Origin: Pluralibacter sp. UBA7423 | GTDB lineage: Bacteria > Pseudomonadota > Gammaproteobacteria > Enterobacterales > Enterobacteriaceae | DNA: 64,000 nt | Assembly (NCBI GenBank): GCA_002470465.1 | Contig: DKMD01000035.1 | Coordinates: 1 to 64,000 of the forward strand | Reading direction: 5' to 3' | Shown here: one piece after another, positions 48,400 through 57,532 of the stretch | Layout: each line of letters opens with the position of its first letter | Position numbering within the stretch: the stretch's first letter is position 1 | The notes under the pieces: model-generated | Database searches by the model: none | The model's input: only the letters and a program-made list of their open reading frames with translations | What the model was told of the DNA's origin: nothing | Made by a program: the position numbers and the translations under genes

Positions 48400-49302
48400 G
48401 TGAAAATCGCCATTTTGTCCCGGGACGGAACGCTCTGGTCCTGTAAGCGTCTGCGTGAGGCCGCCACGAAGCGCGGCCATCAGGTCGATATTCTCGACCC
48501 GCTTTCCTGCTATATGAACATCAGCCCGGCGGCATCTTCTATTCATTACAAAGGCCGCCAGCTTCCGCACTATGATGCGGTGATCCCACGCATCGGCTCG
48601 GCCATCACTTTTTACGGCACCGCCGCGCTGCGCCAGTTTGAACTGCTCGGCAGCTACCCGCTCAATGAATCCGTGGCCATTACCAAGGCCCGCGATAAGC
48701 TACGCTCGCTGCAGCTGCTGGCCCGTCAGGGCATTGATTTGCCCGTTACCGGAATCGCCCATTCACCGGACGACACCAGCGATCTGATCGATATGGTCGG
48801 CGGCGCGCCGCTGGTGGTGAAGCTGGTGGAAGGCACTCAGGGGATTGGCGTGGTGCTGGCTGAAACGCGGCAGGCGGCGGAGAGCGTGATCGACGCCTTT
48901 CGCGGGCTGAATGCGCACATTCTGGTGCAGGAATATATCCAGGAGGCTAAAGGCTGTGATATTCGCTGCCTGGTGGTCGGCGATGAAGTGGTGGCGGCTA
49001 TTGAGCGTCGGGCGAAGGCGGGTGATTTTCGTTCGAACCTGCATCGTGGCGGCGTGGCAACGGTTGCGGATATCACCCCGCTTGAGCGTGAGATTGCCAT
49101 CAAGGCCGTGCAGACGCTGGGCCTGGACGTCGCAGGCGTGGACATTCTGCGCGCGAACCGTGGTCCGCTGGTGATGGAAGTGAACGCCTCGCCGGGACTG
49201 GAAGGGATCGAAAAAACCACCGGTCTGGATATCGCCGGAAAAATGATCGCCTGGATAGAGCGCCACGCCCGGCCTGGTTTTTGTCTGAAAACGGGTGGCT
49301 AG
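48400..49302 (+). CDS. rimK: Ribosomal protein S6 glutamate ligase RimK
   Basis: A 300-residue ATP-grasp ligase that adds glutamates to the C terminus of ribosomal protein S6. ATP-grasp motifs: [18 protein letters not shown], and the metal-binding [14 protein letters not shown]. The start is GTG at 48400 to give [11 protein letters not shown], as in E. coli; an earlier GTG at 48388 adds four residues. Third gene of the ybjC cluster. Confidence 0.95.
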   Translation: MKIAILSRDGTLWSCKRLREAATKRGHQVDILDPLSCYMNISPAASSIHYKGRQLPHYDAVIPRIGSAITFYGTAALRQFELLGSYPLNESVAITKARDKLRSLQLLARQGIDLPVTGIAHSPDDTSDLIDMVGGAPLVVKLVEGTQGIGVVLAETRQAAESVIDAFRGLNAHILVQEYIQEAKGCDIRCLVVGDEVVAAIERRAKAGDFRSNLHRGGVATVADITPLEREIAIKAVQTLGLDVAGVDILRANRGPLVMEVNASPGLEGIEKTTGLDIAGKMIAWIERHARPGFCLKTGG

Positions 49303-49409
49303 CACAGGATTTCACCTGTTTCGTAGCATCTGAGCGCGTTTTTGCGTAACCTGTTACGCGGTTCCGCTATGGTTACGCTTTTCTTTCACTGCAAGAGGTT
49401 TCAGGGTTT

Positions 49410-49889
49410 ATGGATTCACTCGTCGTTCCGGGTCTGGATACGCTACGTCAATGGCTCGACGAAATGGGCATCAGCTTCTATGAGTGCGATACCTGTCAGG
49501 CGCTGCACCTGCCGCATATGCAGAATTTTGAGGGCATTTTCGACGCCAAACTCGACCTGCTGGATAACGTCGTGCTGTTCTCGGCGCTCGCTGAAGTGAA
49601 GCCATCCGCGCTGCTGCCGCTGGCCTCCGACCTCTCTGCGATTAACGCCAGTTCGCTGACGGTGAAAGCATTCCTCGATATTCAGGATGATAACCTGCCG
49701 AAGCTGGTGGTGTGTCAGTCGCTGTCGGTCAACGTGGGCGTCACCCGCGAGCAGTTTGAGTGGTTCTTCCGCCAGAGCGAAGAGCAGGTCTCGATGGTGA
49801 TCCTCGAAGCCGGTTCACATCAGCTGCTGTTTAAAGGCGACGAAGAAGAGCCGTCCGTCGAAGAAACGCAATTCCATTTTCTGCACTAA
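49410..49889 (+). CDS. ybjN: YbjN, sensory-transduction-like regulator
   Basis: A 159-residue cytosolic protein with the YbjN fold (type III secretion chaperone-like), close to E. coli YbjN (LVVPGLDTLRQWLD, SSLTVKAFLDIQDDNLPKLVVCQSLSV). E. coli YbjN affects motility, biofilm and stress responses when its level changes; the mechanism is unknown. Last gene of the cluster. Confidence 0.93.
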   Translation: MDSLVVPGLDTLRQWLDEMGISFYECDTCQALHLPHMQNFEGIFDAKLDLLDNVVLFSALAEVKPSALLPLASDLSAINASSLTVKAFLDIQDDNLPKLVVCQSLSVNVGVTREQFEWFFRQSEEQVSMVILEAGSHQLLFKGDEEEPSVEETQFHFLH

Positions 49890-50294
49890 AGTCCCGCATT
49901 CTGAACGCAGTCGCCGCCAGCGCGGCTGCGCACTTCACCGCAATATTCTGTTTTTAACCGCTTGTTAAAGAATTATTCACCACTGCAAGGCGCCTGATGG
50001 CTTACGCCATAAAGTGATCTTGCATAAAAAATTGATAAAAGGCGTTTTTTTACCCGAGCTATAGCGGACAACCCTGGCTAAAGTTATTCTTGCGAAACCT
50101 CAGCGATGGCGCGCGAAACACTGCGTTTAACGTATTGTAGCGTGAAAAATCCTGACGCAATCGCGAGCAATTCCTGCCGGGAGAGGACCTGGCTCCTTTT
50201 CTTTGCAGACTGACAAAATATGCATGAATTTTGCATGCATCACTGTGCCTGGATTTTGGTCCAATTGTTAACGGACGTTGAGAAGGAAAGAGAT
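49890..50294. promoter_or_regulatory. ybjN-potF intergenic region
   Basis: About 400 bases without a gene. It holds a single REP-like unit at 49989-50012 (GGCGCCTGATGGCTTACGCC) and a dyad ATGCATG-N7-CATGCAT at 50220-50240, 55 bases before the potF start. A long untranslated leader is likely. No convincing sigma-54 or sigma-70 promoter could be fixed. Confidence 0.5.
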
Positions 50295-51407
50295 ATGACC
50301 GCCTTAAATAAGAAATGGTTAACGGGTCTGGTTGCGGGTGCGCTGATGGCAGTCTCTGCAGGTGCGCTCTCTGCTGAACAAAAAACGCTGCATGTCTATA
50401 ACTGGTCTGACTATATTGCCCCGGACACGCTGGCGAATTTCACCAAAGAAACCGGCATTAAAGTCGTCTATAACGTCTTTGACTCCAACGAAGTGCTGGA
50501 AGGTAAGCTGATGGCGGGCAGTACCGGTTACGACCTCGTGGTGCCCTCGTCGCAGTTCCTTGAGCGTCAGGCGCAGGCGGGTATTTTCCAGCCGATTGAT
50601 AAGAGCAAATTGCCGAATTACAAAAACCTCGATCCGGACATGCTCAAGCTGGTGGCGCAGAACGACCATGATAATAAATACGGCATTCCGTACATGATGG
50701 TGACCACCGGCATTGGCTATAACGTTGATAAAGTAAAAGCGGCCCTTGGTAAAGATGCGCCGGTAGACAGCTGGGACCTGATCTTTAAGCCTGAAAATCT
50801 CGAAAAACTGAAAAGCTGCGGCGTTTCGTTCCTGGATGCGCCAAGCGAAGTCTATGCCGCCGTACTGCACTACCTCGGCAAAGATCCGAACAGCTCAGAT
50901 CCGAAAGATTACAGCGGCGCGGCGAACGATTTGCTGCTGAAGCTGCGTCCTTTCATCCGCTATTTCCACTCTTCTCAATACATTAACGATTTGGCCAATG
51001 GCGATATTTGCGTATCCATCGGCTGGTCGGGCGATATTTTGCAGGCGGCAAATCGTGCGAAGGAAGCGAAAAATGGCGTGAATATCGCCTACACCATCCC
51101 GAAAGAAGGGGCGATGGTTTACTTCGATATGTTTGCCATTCCTAAGGATGCGAAAAATACCGAAGAGGCGTATCAGTTCCTGAACTACCTGCTGCGTCCG
51201 GATGTGGTGGCGAATATCAGTAACCACGTTTATTACGCCAACGCCAACAAAGCGGCGACGCCGTTGCTCAGTGCTGAAGTGCGCGACAACCCGGGCATTT
51301 ATCCGCCTGCGGACGTCCGTGCGAAGCTGTTCACTCAGTCCGTACTGTCGCCAAAAATTGACCGCGTGATCACCCGCTCGTGGACGACGGTTAAGACCGG
51401 TAAATAA
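50295..51407 (+). CDS. potF: Putrescine-binding periplasmic protein PotF
   Basis: A 370-residue solute-binding protein, the length of E. coli PotF. The signal peptide ends GALSA. Mature start EQKTLHVYNWSDYIAPDTL is diagnostic of polyamine binders. GAGAAGGAAAGAG precedes the ATG; 25 in-frame codons upstream were dropped. It captures putrescine for PotGHI. Confidence 0.96.
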   Translation: MTALNKKWLTGLVAGALMAVSAGALSAEQKTLHVYNWSDYIAPDTLANFTKETGIKVVYNVFDSNEVLEGKLMAGSTGYDLVVPSSQFLERQAQAGIFQPIDKSKLPNYKNLDPDMLKLVAQNDHDNKYGIPYMMVTTGIGYNVDKVKAALGKDAPVDSWDLIFKPENLEKLKSCGVSFLDAPSEVYAAVLHYLGKDPNSSDPKDYSGAANDLLLKLRPFIRYFHSSQYINDLANGDICVSIGWSGDILQAANRAKEAKNGVNIAYTIPKEGAMVYFDMFAIPKDAKNTEEAYQFLNYLLRPDVVANISNHVYYANANKAATPLLSAEVRDNPGIYPPADVRAKLFTQSVLSPKIDRVITRSWTTVKTGK

Positions 51408-51424
51408 CGCAGGCCTGCCGGTGG

Positions 51425-51514
51425 CAAATATTGCCCGGCGGCGCTGAGCTCGCCGGGCCGACAAGTCGGGCTTACGAATGCCTGCAGACCCGGTAAGCGA
51501 AGCGCTAACGGGCA
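51425..51514. repeat. REP/BIME element in the potF-potG spacer
   Basis: TTGCCCGGCGGCGCTGAGC with CGCCGGGCCGACAAG, then AGACCCGGTAAGCG and GAAGCGCTAACGGGCAA. Within an operon such elements often allow higher expression of the binding-protein gene by protecting upstream mRNA. Confidence 0.78.
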
Positions 51515-51529
51515 ATATTCGCACCAGGG

Positions 51530-51574
51530 CAGTGCAGCTGCACTGTGAAGTTCTTTGTAGGGTACCGGACCCTA
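51530..51574 (+). other. Two hairpins just before potG
   Basis: A perfect 16-base palindrome CAGTGCAGCTGCACTG (51530-51545) and a stem TAGGGT-ACCGG-ACCCTA (51558-51574). No U-tract. They may pause transcription or help mRNA processing between potF and potG. Confidence 0.5.
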
Positions 51575-51606
51575 TAAATGTTCGTTTTTTGCCGGAGAGC
51601 ACCATC

Positions 51607-52740
51607 GTGACCGACGCAATCCCACGCCCACAGGCGAAAACCCGCAAAGCGCTGACTCCGCTGCTGGAAATCCGCAACCTGACCAAATCCTTTGACGGCC
51701 AGCACGCCGTCGATGACGTCAGCCTCACCATCTACAAAGGCGAACTTTTTGCCCTGCTTGGCGCATCCGGCTGTGGCAAATCCACGCTGCTGCGCATGCT
51801 GGCAGGGTTCGAGTCGCCCTCCGCCGGGCAAATTGTGCTGGATGGCGTGGACCTCTCGCAGGTGCCGCCGTACCAGCGCCCCATCAACATGATGTTTCAG
51901 TCCTACGCGCTGTTCCCGCACATGACCGTGGAACAGAATATCGCGTTCGGCCTGAAGCAGGACAAGCTGCCGAAGGCTGAAATTGCCGCGCGGGTGCAGG
52001 AGATGCTCGCCATCGTGCATATGCAGGAGTTTGCCAAACGCAAGCCGCACCAGCTTTCCGGTGGCCAGCGCCAGCGTGTGGCCCTGGCCCGCAGCCTCGC
52101 CAAACGCCCAAAACTGCTGTTGCTTGATGAGCCGATGGGCGCGCTGGATAAAAAACTGCGCGACAGGATGCAGCTTGAGGTGGTGGACATCCTTGAGCGC
52201 GTTGGCGTCACCTGCGTGATGGTGACCCACGATCAGGAAGAGGCGATGACCATGGCCGGGCGCATCGCCATCATGAACCGCGGCAAGTTCGTGCAGATTG
52301 GCGAGCCGGAAGAGATTTACGAACACCCGACGACCCGTTACAGCGCCGAGTTTATCGGCTCGGTCAACGTGTTCGAAGGCTTGCTGAAAGAGCGGCAGGA
52401 GGATGGCCTGGTGATTGACTCGCCGGGGCTGATGCATCCGCTGAAGGTCGACCCGGATGCATCCGTGGTGGATAACGTGCCGGTGTACGTGGCGCTGCGT
52501 CCGGAAAAAATCATGCTCTGCGAAGAGCCGCCTGCCGATGGCTATAACTTTGCCGTCGGTGAAGTGGTGCACATCGCCTATCTCGGCGATCTGTCGATTT
52601 ACCACGTGCGCCTGAAAAGCGGCCAGATGATCAGCGCTCAGCTACAGAACGAACACCGCTATCGCAAAGGTCAGCCGACCTGGGGCGATGAGGTACGCCT
52701 GTGCTGGGATGCTGACAGCTGTGTGGTTTTGACGGTATAG
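51607..52740 (+). CDS. potG: Putrescine transport ATP-binding protein PotG
   Basis: A 377-residue ABC ATPase, same length as E. coli PotG. Walker A GASGCGKS, signature LSGGQRQRVALARSL, Walker B LLLDEPMGALD, then a C-terminal TOBE regulatory domain. The start is GTG at 51607 (MTDAIPRPQAKTRKAL), with GGAG upstream; the long in-frame extension runs through the repeat and hairpins. It energises PotHI. Confidence 0.95.
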   Translation: MTDAIPRPQAKTRKALTPLLEIRNLTKSFDGQHAVDDVSLTIYKGELFALLGASGCGKSTLLRMLAGFESPSAGQIVLDGVDLSQVPPYQRPINMMFQSYALFPHMTVEQNIAFGLKQDKLPKAEIAARVQEMLAIVHMQEFAKRKPHQLSGGQRQRVALARSLAKRPKLLLLDEPMGALDKKLRDRMQLEVVDILERVGVTCVMVTHDQEEAMTMAGRIAIMNRGKFVQIGEPEEIYEHPTTRYSAEFIGSVNVFEGLLKERQEDGLVIDSPGLMHPLKVDPDASVVDNVPVYVALRPEKIMLCEEPPADGYNFAVGEVVHIAYLGDLSIYHVRLKSGQMISAQLQNEHRYRKGQPTWGDEVRLCWDADSCVVLTV

Positions 52741-52751
52741 GGGAGGGCGCA

Positions 52752-53705
52752 ATGAGCACATTAGAACCTCCGGTCCGCGCGAAACAGCCTGAGGGCTTTG
52801 CCGCCTGGCTTGCGAAAATGCAGATGAAGCATGGCCGTAAGCTGGTGATTGCCCTGCCGTATATCTGGCTTATTCTGCTGTTTTTGCTGCCGTTTCTTAT
52901 CGTTTTCAAAATCAGCCTCGCCGACATGGCGCGGGCCATCCCGCCCTACACCGATTTGTGGGAATGGGCCGATGACCAGATCACGCTGACGCTGAACCTG
53001 GGCAACTTCCTGCAGCTGACGGACGATCCGCTCTATTTTGAGGCGTATCTGCAGTCGTTACAGGTGGCGGCGATCTCGACGATTTGCTGCCTGCTGCTGG
53101 GCTATCCGCTCGCCTGGGCGGTGGCGCACAGCAAGCCGTCTACCCGCAATATTCTGCTGTTGCTGGTGATCCTGCCGTCGTGGACGTCGTTTCTGATTCG
53201 CGTGTATGCGTGGATTGGCATCCTGAAGAGCAATGGCGTGTTGAACAACTTTTTGATGTGGACCGGGATTATTCACCAGCCGCTGGAAATTCTGCACACC
53301 AACCTGGCGGTCTACATCGGGATTGTTTACGCCTACCTGCCGTTTATGGTGCTGCCGATTTACACTGCGCTGACGCGCATTGATTATTCGCTGGTGGAAG
53401 CGTCGCTCGATCTTGGCGCGAAGCCGCTGAAAACCTTCTTCAGCGTGATTGTGCCGCTCACCAAAGGCGGGATTATCGCAGGTTCGATGCTGGTGTTTAT
53501 TCCGGCGGTAGGGGAGTTCGTTATCCCGGAACTGCTCGGCGGCCCGGACACTATCATGATTGGCCGCGTTCTGTGGCAGGAGTTCTTCAATAACCGCGAC
53601 TGGCCGGTGGCTTCAGCCGTGGCGGTGGTGATGCTGTTGCTGCTGATCGTGCCGATCATGTGGTTCCACAAGCATCAGCAAAAACAGATGGGGGATCACG
53701 GATGA
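52752..53705 (+). CDS. potH: Putrescine transport permease PotH
   Basis: A 317-residue inner-membrane permease with about six helices and a cytosolic N terminus. EAA-type coupling loop: SLVEASLDLGAKPLKTFFSVIVPLTKGG. GGAGGG lies before the ATG. Its TGA overlaps potI (ATGA). It pairs with PotI to form the putrescine channel. Confidence 0.95.
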   Translation: MSTLEPPVRAKQPEGFAAWLAKMQMKHGRKLVIALPYIWLILLFLLPFLIVFKISLADMARAIPPYTDLWEWADDQITLTLNLGNFLQLTDDPLYFEAYLQSLQVAAISTICCLLLGYPLAWAVAHSKPSTRNILLLLVILPSWTSFLIRVYAWIGILKSNGVLNNFLMWTGIIHQPLEILHTNLAVYIGIVYAYLPFMVLPIYTALTRIDYSLVEASLDLGAKPLKTFFSVIVPLTKGGIIAGSMLVFIPAVGEFVIPELLGGPDTIMIGRVLWQEFFNNRDWPVASAVAVVMLLLLIVPIMWFHKHQQKQMGDHG

Positions 53706-54547
53706 ACAACTTACCGGTCGTACGCTCGCCCTGGCGCATTTTGATTCTCCTGATTGGCTTCACGTTCCTCTACGCGCCGATGCTGATGCTGGTTATCTAC
53801 TCGTTCAACAGCTCGAAGCTGGTGACGGTGTGGGCAGGCTGGTCGACGCGCTGGTACGGTGAGCTGTTCCATGACGATGCAATGATGAGCGCCGTGGGCC
53901 TGAGCCTGACGATTGCCGCCTGTGCGGCAACGATGGCGTGTATTCTCGGCACAATCGCTGCGGTAGTGATGGTACGGTTTGGGCGCTTCCGTGGCTCAAA
54001 CGGCTTTGCCTTCATGATAACCGCGCCGCTGGTCATGCCAGATGTCATTACCGGGCTGTCGCTGCTGCTGCTGTTTGTGGCGCTGGGGCACGCAATTGGC
54101 TGGCCGTCAGAGCGCGGGATGCTGACCATCTGGCTGGCGCACGTAACGTTCTGCACTGCGTATGTCGCGGTGGTGATTAACTCACGCCTGCGTGAACTCG
54201 ACAGTTCGATTGAAGAAGCCGCAATGGATCTCGGTGCAACGCCGCTGAAGGTCTTTTTCGTCATCACGCTACCGATGATTATGCCCGCAGTGATTTCAGG
54301 CTGGCTGCTGGCGTTCACGCTGTCGCTCGATGACCTGGTCATCGCGAGCTTCGTCTCCGGGCCGGGTGCAACAACGTTGCCAATGCTGGTTTTCTCAAAC
54401 GTGCGCATGGGGGTGAATCCGGAAATCAACGCCCTGGCAACGCTTATCCTTGGCGTAGTCGGGATTATTGGTTTAATCGCCTGGCTGCTGATGGCAAGGG
54501 CTGAAAAACAGCGGGCGCGTGATATCCAGCGTGCAAGACGCGGCTGA
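53702..54547 (+). CDS. potI: Putrescine transport permease PotI
   Basis: A 281-residue permease with six helices; coupling loop SSIEEAAMDLGATPLKVFFVITLPMIMP. The ATG overlaps the potH stop by four bases, supporting coupled translation; 14 upstream codons inside potH were excluded. Last gene of the putrescine operon, followed by a terminator. Confidence 0.95.
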   Translation: MNNLPVVRSPWRILILLIGFTFLYAPMLMLVIYSFNSSKLVTVWAGWSTRWYGELFHDDAMMSAVGLSLTIAACAATMACILGTIAAVVMVRFGRFRGSNGFAFMITAPLVMPDVITGLSLLLLFVALGHAIGWPSERGMLTIWLAHVTFCTAYVAVVINSRLRELDSSIEEAAMDLGATPLKVFFVITLPMIMPAVISGWLLAFTLSLDDLVIASFVSGPGATTLPMLVFSNVRMGVNPEINALATLILGVVGIIGLIAWLLMARAEKQRARDIQRARRG

Positions 54548-54576
54548 AGCGCATAAAATCTTGTGAGTTGTGTCAT

Positions 54577-54604
54577 CGCCTCTCCCATTCGGGGGAGGCG
54601 TTTT
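54577..54604 (+). terminator. Terminator of potFGHI
   Basis: CGCCTCTCCC-ATTC-GGGGGAGGCG, a ten-base stem with one T-G pair, followed by TTTT. It lies 30 bases after potI. Confidence 0.85.
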
Positions 54605-54619
54605 CATGGAAGGCCACAA

Positions 54620-55093
54620 TTGCGACGCTTTGCTAAAACCCGACAATCTCATGCCAGTCTGAACGTTCCTGCTCTGGTGCAGGTGGCGGCACTCGCCATT
54701 ATTCTTATCCGTGCCCTAGATTTGCTGATGATTTTTAACGTGCTGGGTTTACGCGGCACGGAAGAATTCATCCACCGCAGCGTCCAGACCTGGACCTTAA
54801 CCCTGGTTTTCCTGACCAGTCTTGTCCTGGTCTTTATCGAAATCTGGTGCGCCTTCTCGCTGGTGAAGGGGCGAAACTGGGCGCGCTGGCTCTATCTGCT
54901 GACCCAGGTGCTCGCCGCGGGCTACCTGTGGGCCGCCTCATTAGGCTATGGTTATCCTGAGCTGTTCAGTATTGCGGGCGAGTCGAAGCGGGAAATTTTC
55001 CGCACGCTGGTGATGCAAAAATTGCCGGATATGACGGTGCTGTTCCTGCTTTTCGTGCCCGCCGCCAGCCGCCGGTTTTTCCGTCTGCAATAA
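54620..55093 (+). CDS. ybjO: Inner membrane protein YbjO
   Basis: A 157-residue protein with four hydrophobic segments, closely matching E. coli YbjO from ASLNVPALVQVAALAIILIRALD onward. The start is TTG at 54620: GGAAGG lies six bases upstream and no ATG suits the conserved N terminus. Earlier in-frame sequence overlaps the pot terminator. Function unknown. Confidence 0.85.
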   Translation: MRRFAKTRQSHASLNVPALVQVAALAIILIRALDLLMIFNVLGLRGTEEFIHRSVQTWTLTLVFLTSLVLVFIEIWCAFSLVKGRNWARWLYLLTQVLAAGYLWAASLGYGYPELFSIAGESKREIFRTLVMQKLPDMTVLFLLFVPAASRRFFRLQ

Positions 55094-55135
55094 CGGTGCT
55101 ACAATCCCGGCCTCTGAAATCTCAAAGGTCAATCT

Positions 55136-56263
55136 ATGCAGTGCGCACTCTATGATGCCGGTCGCTGCCGCTCCTGTCAGTGGCTGGAACAACCGGTATC
55201 CAAACAGCTTGCCGCCAAAATGGCGGATCTCCGGCAGTTGCTCTCCTCGACGACCGTGGAAGCCTGGAGTGCGCCCGTCAGCGGCCCGGAAGCAGGGTTT
55301 CGTAACAAAGCCAAAATGGTGGTCAGCGGCAGCGTAGAAAAGCCGCTGCTTGGTATGCTGCACCGCGACGGCACGCCGGAAGATCTCTGCGACTGCCCGC
55401 TTTACCCTGATACCTTTGCGCCCGTATTCAGCGCCCTGAAGCCGTTTATCGCCCGAGCGGGCCTCACGCCCTACAACGTAGCCCGCAAGCGCGGCGAGCT
55501 GAAATACCTGCTGCTGACGGAAAGCCAGCTCGATGGCGGGATGATGCTGCGTTTTGTGCTGCGTTCGGAAGCGAAACTGGAGCAGCTGCGTGCCGCGCTG
55601 CCCGGGTTACAGGCGCAGCTGCCGCAGCTGAAAGTGATTTCGGTGAACATTCAGCCTGTTCACATGGCGATTATGGAAGGCGAGCAGGAAATCTTCCTCA
55701 CTGACCAGCAGGCGCTGCCTGAACGGTTTAACGGCGTACCGCTGTGGATCCGCCCGCAAAGCTTCTTCCAGACCAACCCGTCGGTGGCGAGCCAGCTTTA
55801 CGCTACGGCGCGAGACTGGGTGCGGGAGCGGCCGGTTAAGCATATGTGGGATCTGTTCTGCGGCGTTGGCGGGTTTGGCCTGCACTGCGCCACGCCTGAG
55901 ATGATGCTGACCGGGATTGAAATTTCGGCGGAGGCGATTGCCTGCGCGAAGCAGTCAGCCCAGGAGTCAGGGCTGCATAACCTGCATTTTCAGGCGCTGG
56001 ACTCGACGCAGTTTGCCACCGCTCAGGGCGCCGTGCCGGAGCTGGTGCTGGTCAATCCGCCGCGTCGCGGCATCGGTAAAGCCTTGTGCGATTATCTGAG
56101 CGAAATGGCACCGGCGTTTATCATCTACTCCAGCTGCAACGCGCAGTCGATGGCGAAAGATTTTAGCCACCTGGCGGCATACCGCGTCGCCCGCGTGCAG
56201 CTGTTCGATATGTTCCCGCATACTGCGCACTATGAAGTGCTGACGCTGCTGATTCGGAAATAA
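55136..56263 (+). CDS. rlmC: 23S rRNA (uracil-747-C5)-methyltransferase RlmC
   Basis: A 375-residue SAM methyltransferase identical in length to E. coli RlmC. The iron-sulfur cysteines are Cys3, Cys12, Cys15 and one in the EDLCDC segment. SAM motif: [15 protein letters not shown]. Catalytic region: [11 protein letters not shown] and the nucleophile Cys in [12 protein letters not shown]. It methylates U747 of 23S rRNA. Confidence 0.96.
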   Translation: MQCALYDAGRCRSCQWLEQPVSKQLAAKMADLRQLLSSTTVEAWSAPVSGPEAGFRNKAKMVVSGSVEKPLLGMLHRDGTPEDLCDCPLYPDTFAPVFSALKPFIARAGLTPYNVARKRGELKYLLLTESQLDGGMMLRFVLRSEAKLEQLRAALPGLQAQLPQLKVISVNIQPVHMAIMEGEQEIFLTDQQALPERFNGVPLWIRPQSFFQTNPSVASQLYATARDWVRERPVKHMWDLFCGVGGFGLHCATPEMMLTGIEISAEAIACAKQSAQESGLHNLHFQALDSTQFATAQGAVPELVLVNPPRRGIGKALCDYLSEMAPAFIIYSSCNAQSMAKDFSHLAAYRVARVQLFDMFPHTAHYEVLTLLIRK

Positions 56264-56337
56264 AAAGGTTGGACCCAAAGAGAGGGGGAGAAAGCCAGGA
56301 TCTGAGCGGGTTCGAAAAAAGCTGCACCGTCCAGATT

Positions 56338-56372
56338 CCCTCTCCCTCAGGGAGAGGGTTAGGGAGAGGGTG
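56338..56372. repeat. CCCTCTCC-type hairpin repeat after rlmC
   Basis: CCCTCTCCCT-C-AGGGAGAGGG followed by TTAGGGAGAGGGTGA. Same kind of element as in the gsiB-gsiC spacer (22326-22371). It may end transcription from either side. Confidence 0.6.
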
Positions 56373-56393
56373 ATAAGCGGATGCAACCTGAAT

Positions 56394-56648
56394 CTACTGA
56401 CTCATCTCGCCTTTTTTCATTTCATCCTTTTTCATCTTGTCCATTTTGTCGTGCTTCATGCCGTCTTTACACATCCCGTCTTTGCACATTTTATCGTGGG
56501 ATTTCGTCATACCGTCTTTGGTCATTCCGTCATGAGACAGCGCCATCTTGTCTTTACTCATCGTATCTTTACTCATGCTGTCAGCGGCCTGAGCGTTAAA
56601 CATCACCAGGGCAGAAACGGCAGCGGCGGCAATCATTAACTTTTTCAT
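56394..56648 (-). CDS. Secreted MxKDx-repeat peptide
   Basis: An 84-residue precursor with a signal peptide (MKKLMIAAAAVSALVMFNAQA) and a mature part made of degenerate pentapeptides of the type M-x-K-D-x (SMSKDTMSKDKMALSHDGMTKDG...). It carries many Met, several His and two Cys (MCKDGMCKDG), a composition suited to soft-metal binding. GAGGA lies six bases before the chosen ATG; the ATG two codons earlier is too close. Divergent from a two-component system. Function unknown; a metal-buffering or redox role is only inferred. Confidence 0.8.
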   Translation of the reverse strand: MKKLMIAAAAVSALVMFNAQAADSMSKDTMSKDKMALSHDGMTKDGMTKSHDKMCKDGMCKDGMKHDKMDKMKKDEMKKGEMSQ

Positions 56649-56672
56649 GGTCATTCCTCATTTTGCATTGTG

Positions 56673-56696
56673 GGTATATCTGACGAGCGATATACC
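56673..56696. promoter_or_regulatory. 24-bp dyad upstream of the MxKDx gene
   Basis: GGTATATC-TGACGAGC-GATATACC, perfect eight-base arms, 25 bases before the MxKDx start and 114 before the response regulator. It could be the binding site of that regulator. Confidence 0.55.
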
Positions 56697-56809
56697 GCTA
56701 TCGTGCGCCACGACTCATCCCCACTTCCTCACGAAAGTTTAAATAAAATGTGATAACTCGCGGTGCTCCCCTGCGTTAAGCTTGGAGAAACGACTTACGG
56801 TGGAATGCG

Positions 56810-57532
56810 ATGACTACGCCAAAGAAAATACTGCTGGTGGAAGACGATCAGGATATCGCCACCTTGCTGCGGCTGAACCTTCAGGACGAAGGCTATCAGA
56901 TTGTCCATGAAGCGGATGGCAATCAGGCGCTGGTGCAGCTTGAAAAACAGGTATGGGATGCGGTGATCCTCGACTTAATGCTGCCTGGCGTTGATGGTCT
57001 GGAAATTTGTCGCCGCATTCGCCAGATGACGCGCTATCTGCCGGTGATCATCATCAGCGCCCGTACCAGCGAAACGCACCGGGTGCTTGGTCTTGAAATG
57101 GGGGCTGACGACTATCTGCCTAAGCCATTTTCGGTGCTTGAATTGATTGCGCGTGTCAAAGCACTGTTCCGCCGCCAGGAGGCGATGGGGCAAAACATTC
57201 GCATGGAAGGTGGGTTAATCAGCTGTCACGGCCTGACCATTGACCCGCTGGCGCGTGAAGTGCGGCTGCGCGGTGAGCAGATTGAGCTCACGCCCCGCGA
57301 ATTCGATTTACTGTACTGGTTTGCCCGTCACCCGGGGGAAGTCTTCTCCCGCCTCTCTTTGCTGGACCGGGTCTGGGGCTATCAGCATGAAGGCTACGAG
57401 CACACCGTCAACACGCACATTAACCGTCTGCGCATCAAAATTGAGCACGATCCCGCCGAGCCGGAAATCATTCTGACCGTCTGGGGAAAAGGCTACAAGT
57501 TCGCCAGCGACAAAACGGAGCGTACGACATGA
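56810..57532 (+). CDS. OmpR-family response regulator
   Basis: A 240-residue regulator. Receiver: acidic pocket Asp12-Asp13 region (LLVEDDQD), phosphoacceptor Asp55 in VILDLMLPG, Ser83 and Lys105 (DDYLPKPF). Winged-helix output domain about residues 140-235 (LTPREFDLLYWFARHPGEVFSR, VNTHINRLRIKIEHDP, VWGKGYKF). Overlaps the sensor kinase by four bases (ATGA). E. coli K-12 has no such pair here. The signal is not known; the neighbouring MxKDx gene is a natural target. Confidence 0.9.
   Translation: MTTPKKILLVEDDQDIATLLRLNLQDEGYQIVHEADGNQALVQLEKQVWDAVILDLMLPGVDGLEICRRIRQMTRYLPVIIISARTSETHRVLGLEMGADDYLPKPFSVLELIARVKALFRRQEAMGQNIRMEGGLISCHGLTIDPLAREVRLRGEQIELTPREFDLLYWFARHPGEVFSRLSLLDRVWGYQHEGYEHTVNTHINRLRIKIEHDPAEPEIILTVWGKGYKFASDKTERTT

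Noticed and set aside
50187..50206. Sigma-54-like promoter upstream of potF (TGGCTCC ... TTTGCA)
   Set aside because: The GG to GC distance is 12 bases rather than the required 10. potF is plausibly nitrogen-regulated, but this sequence does not support it.
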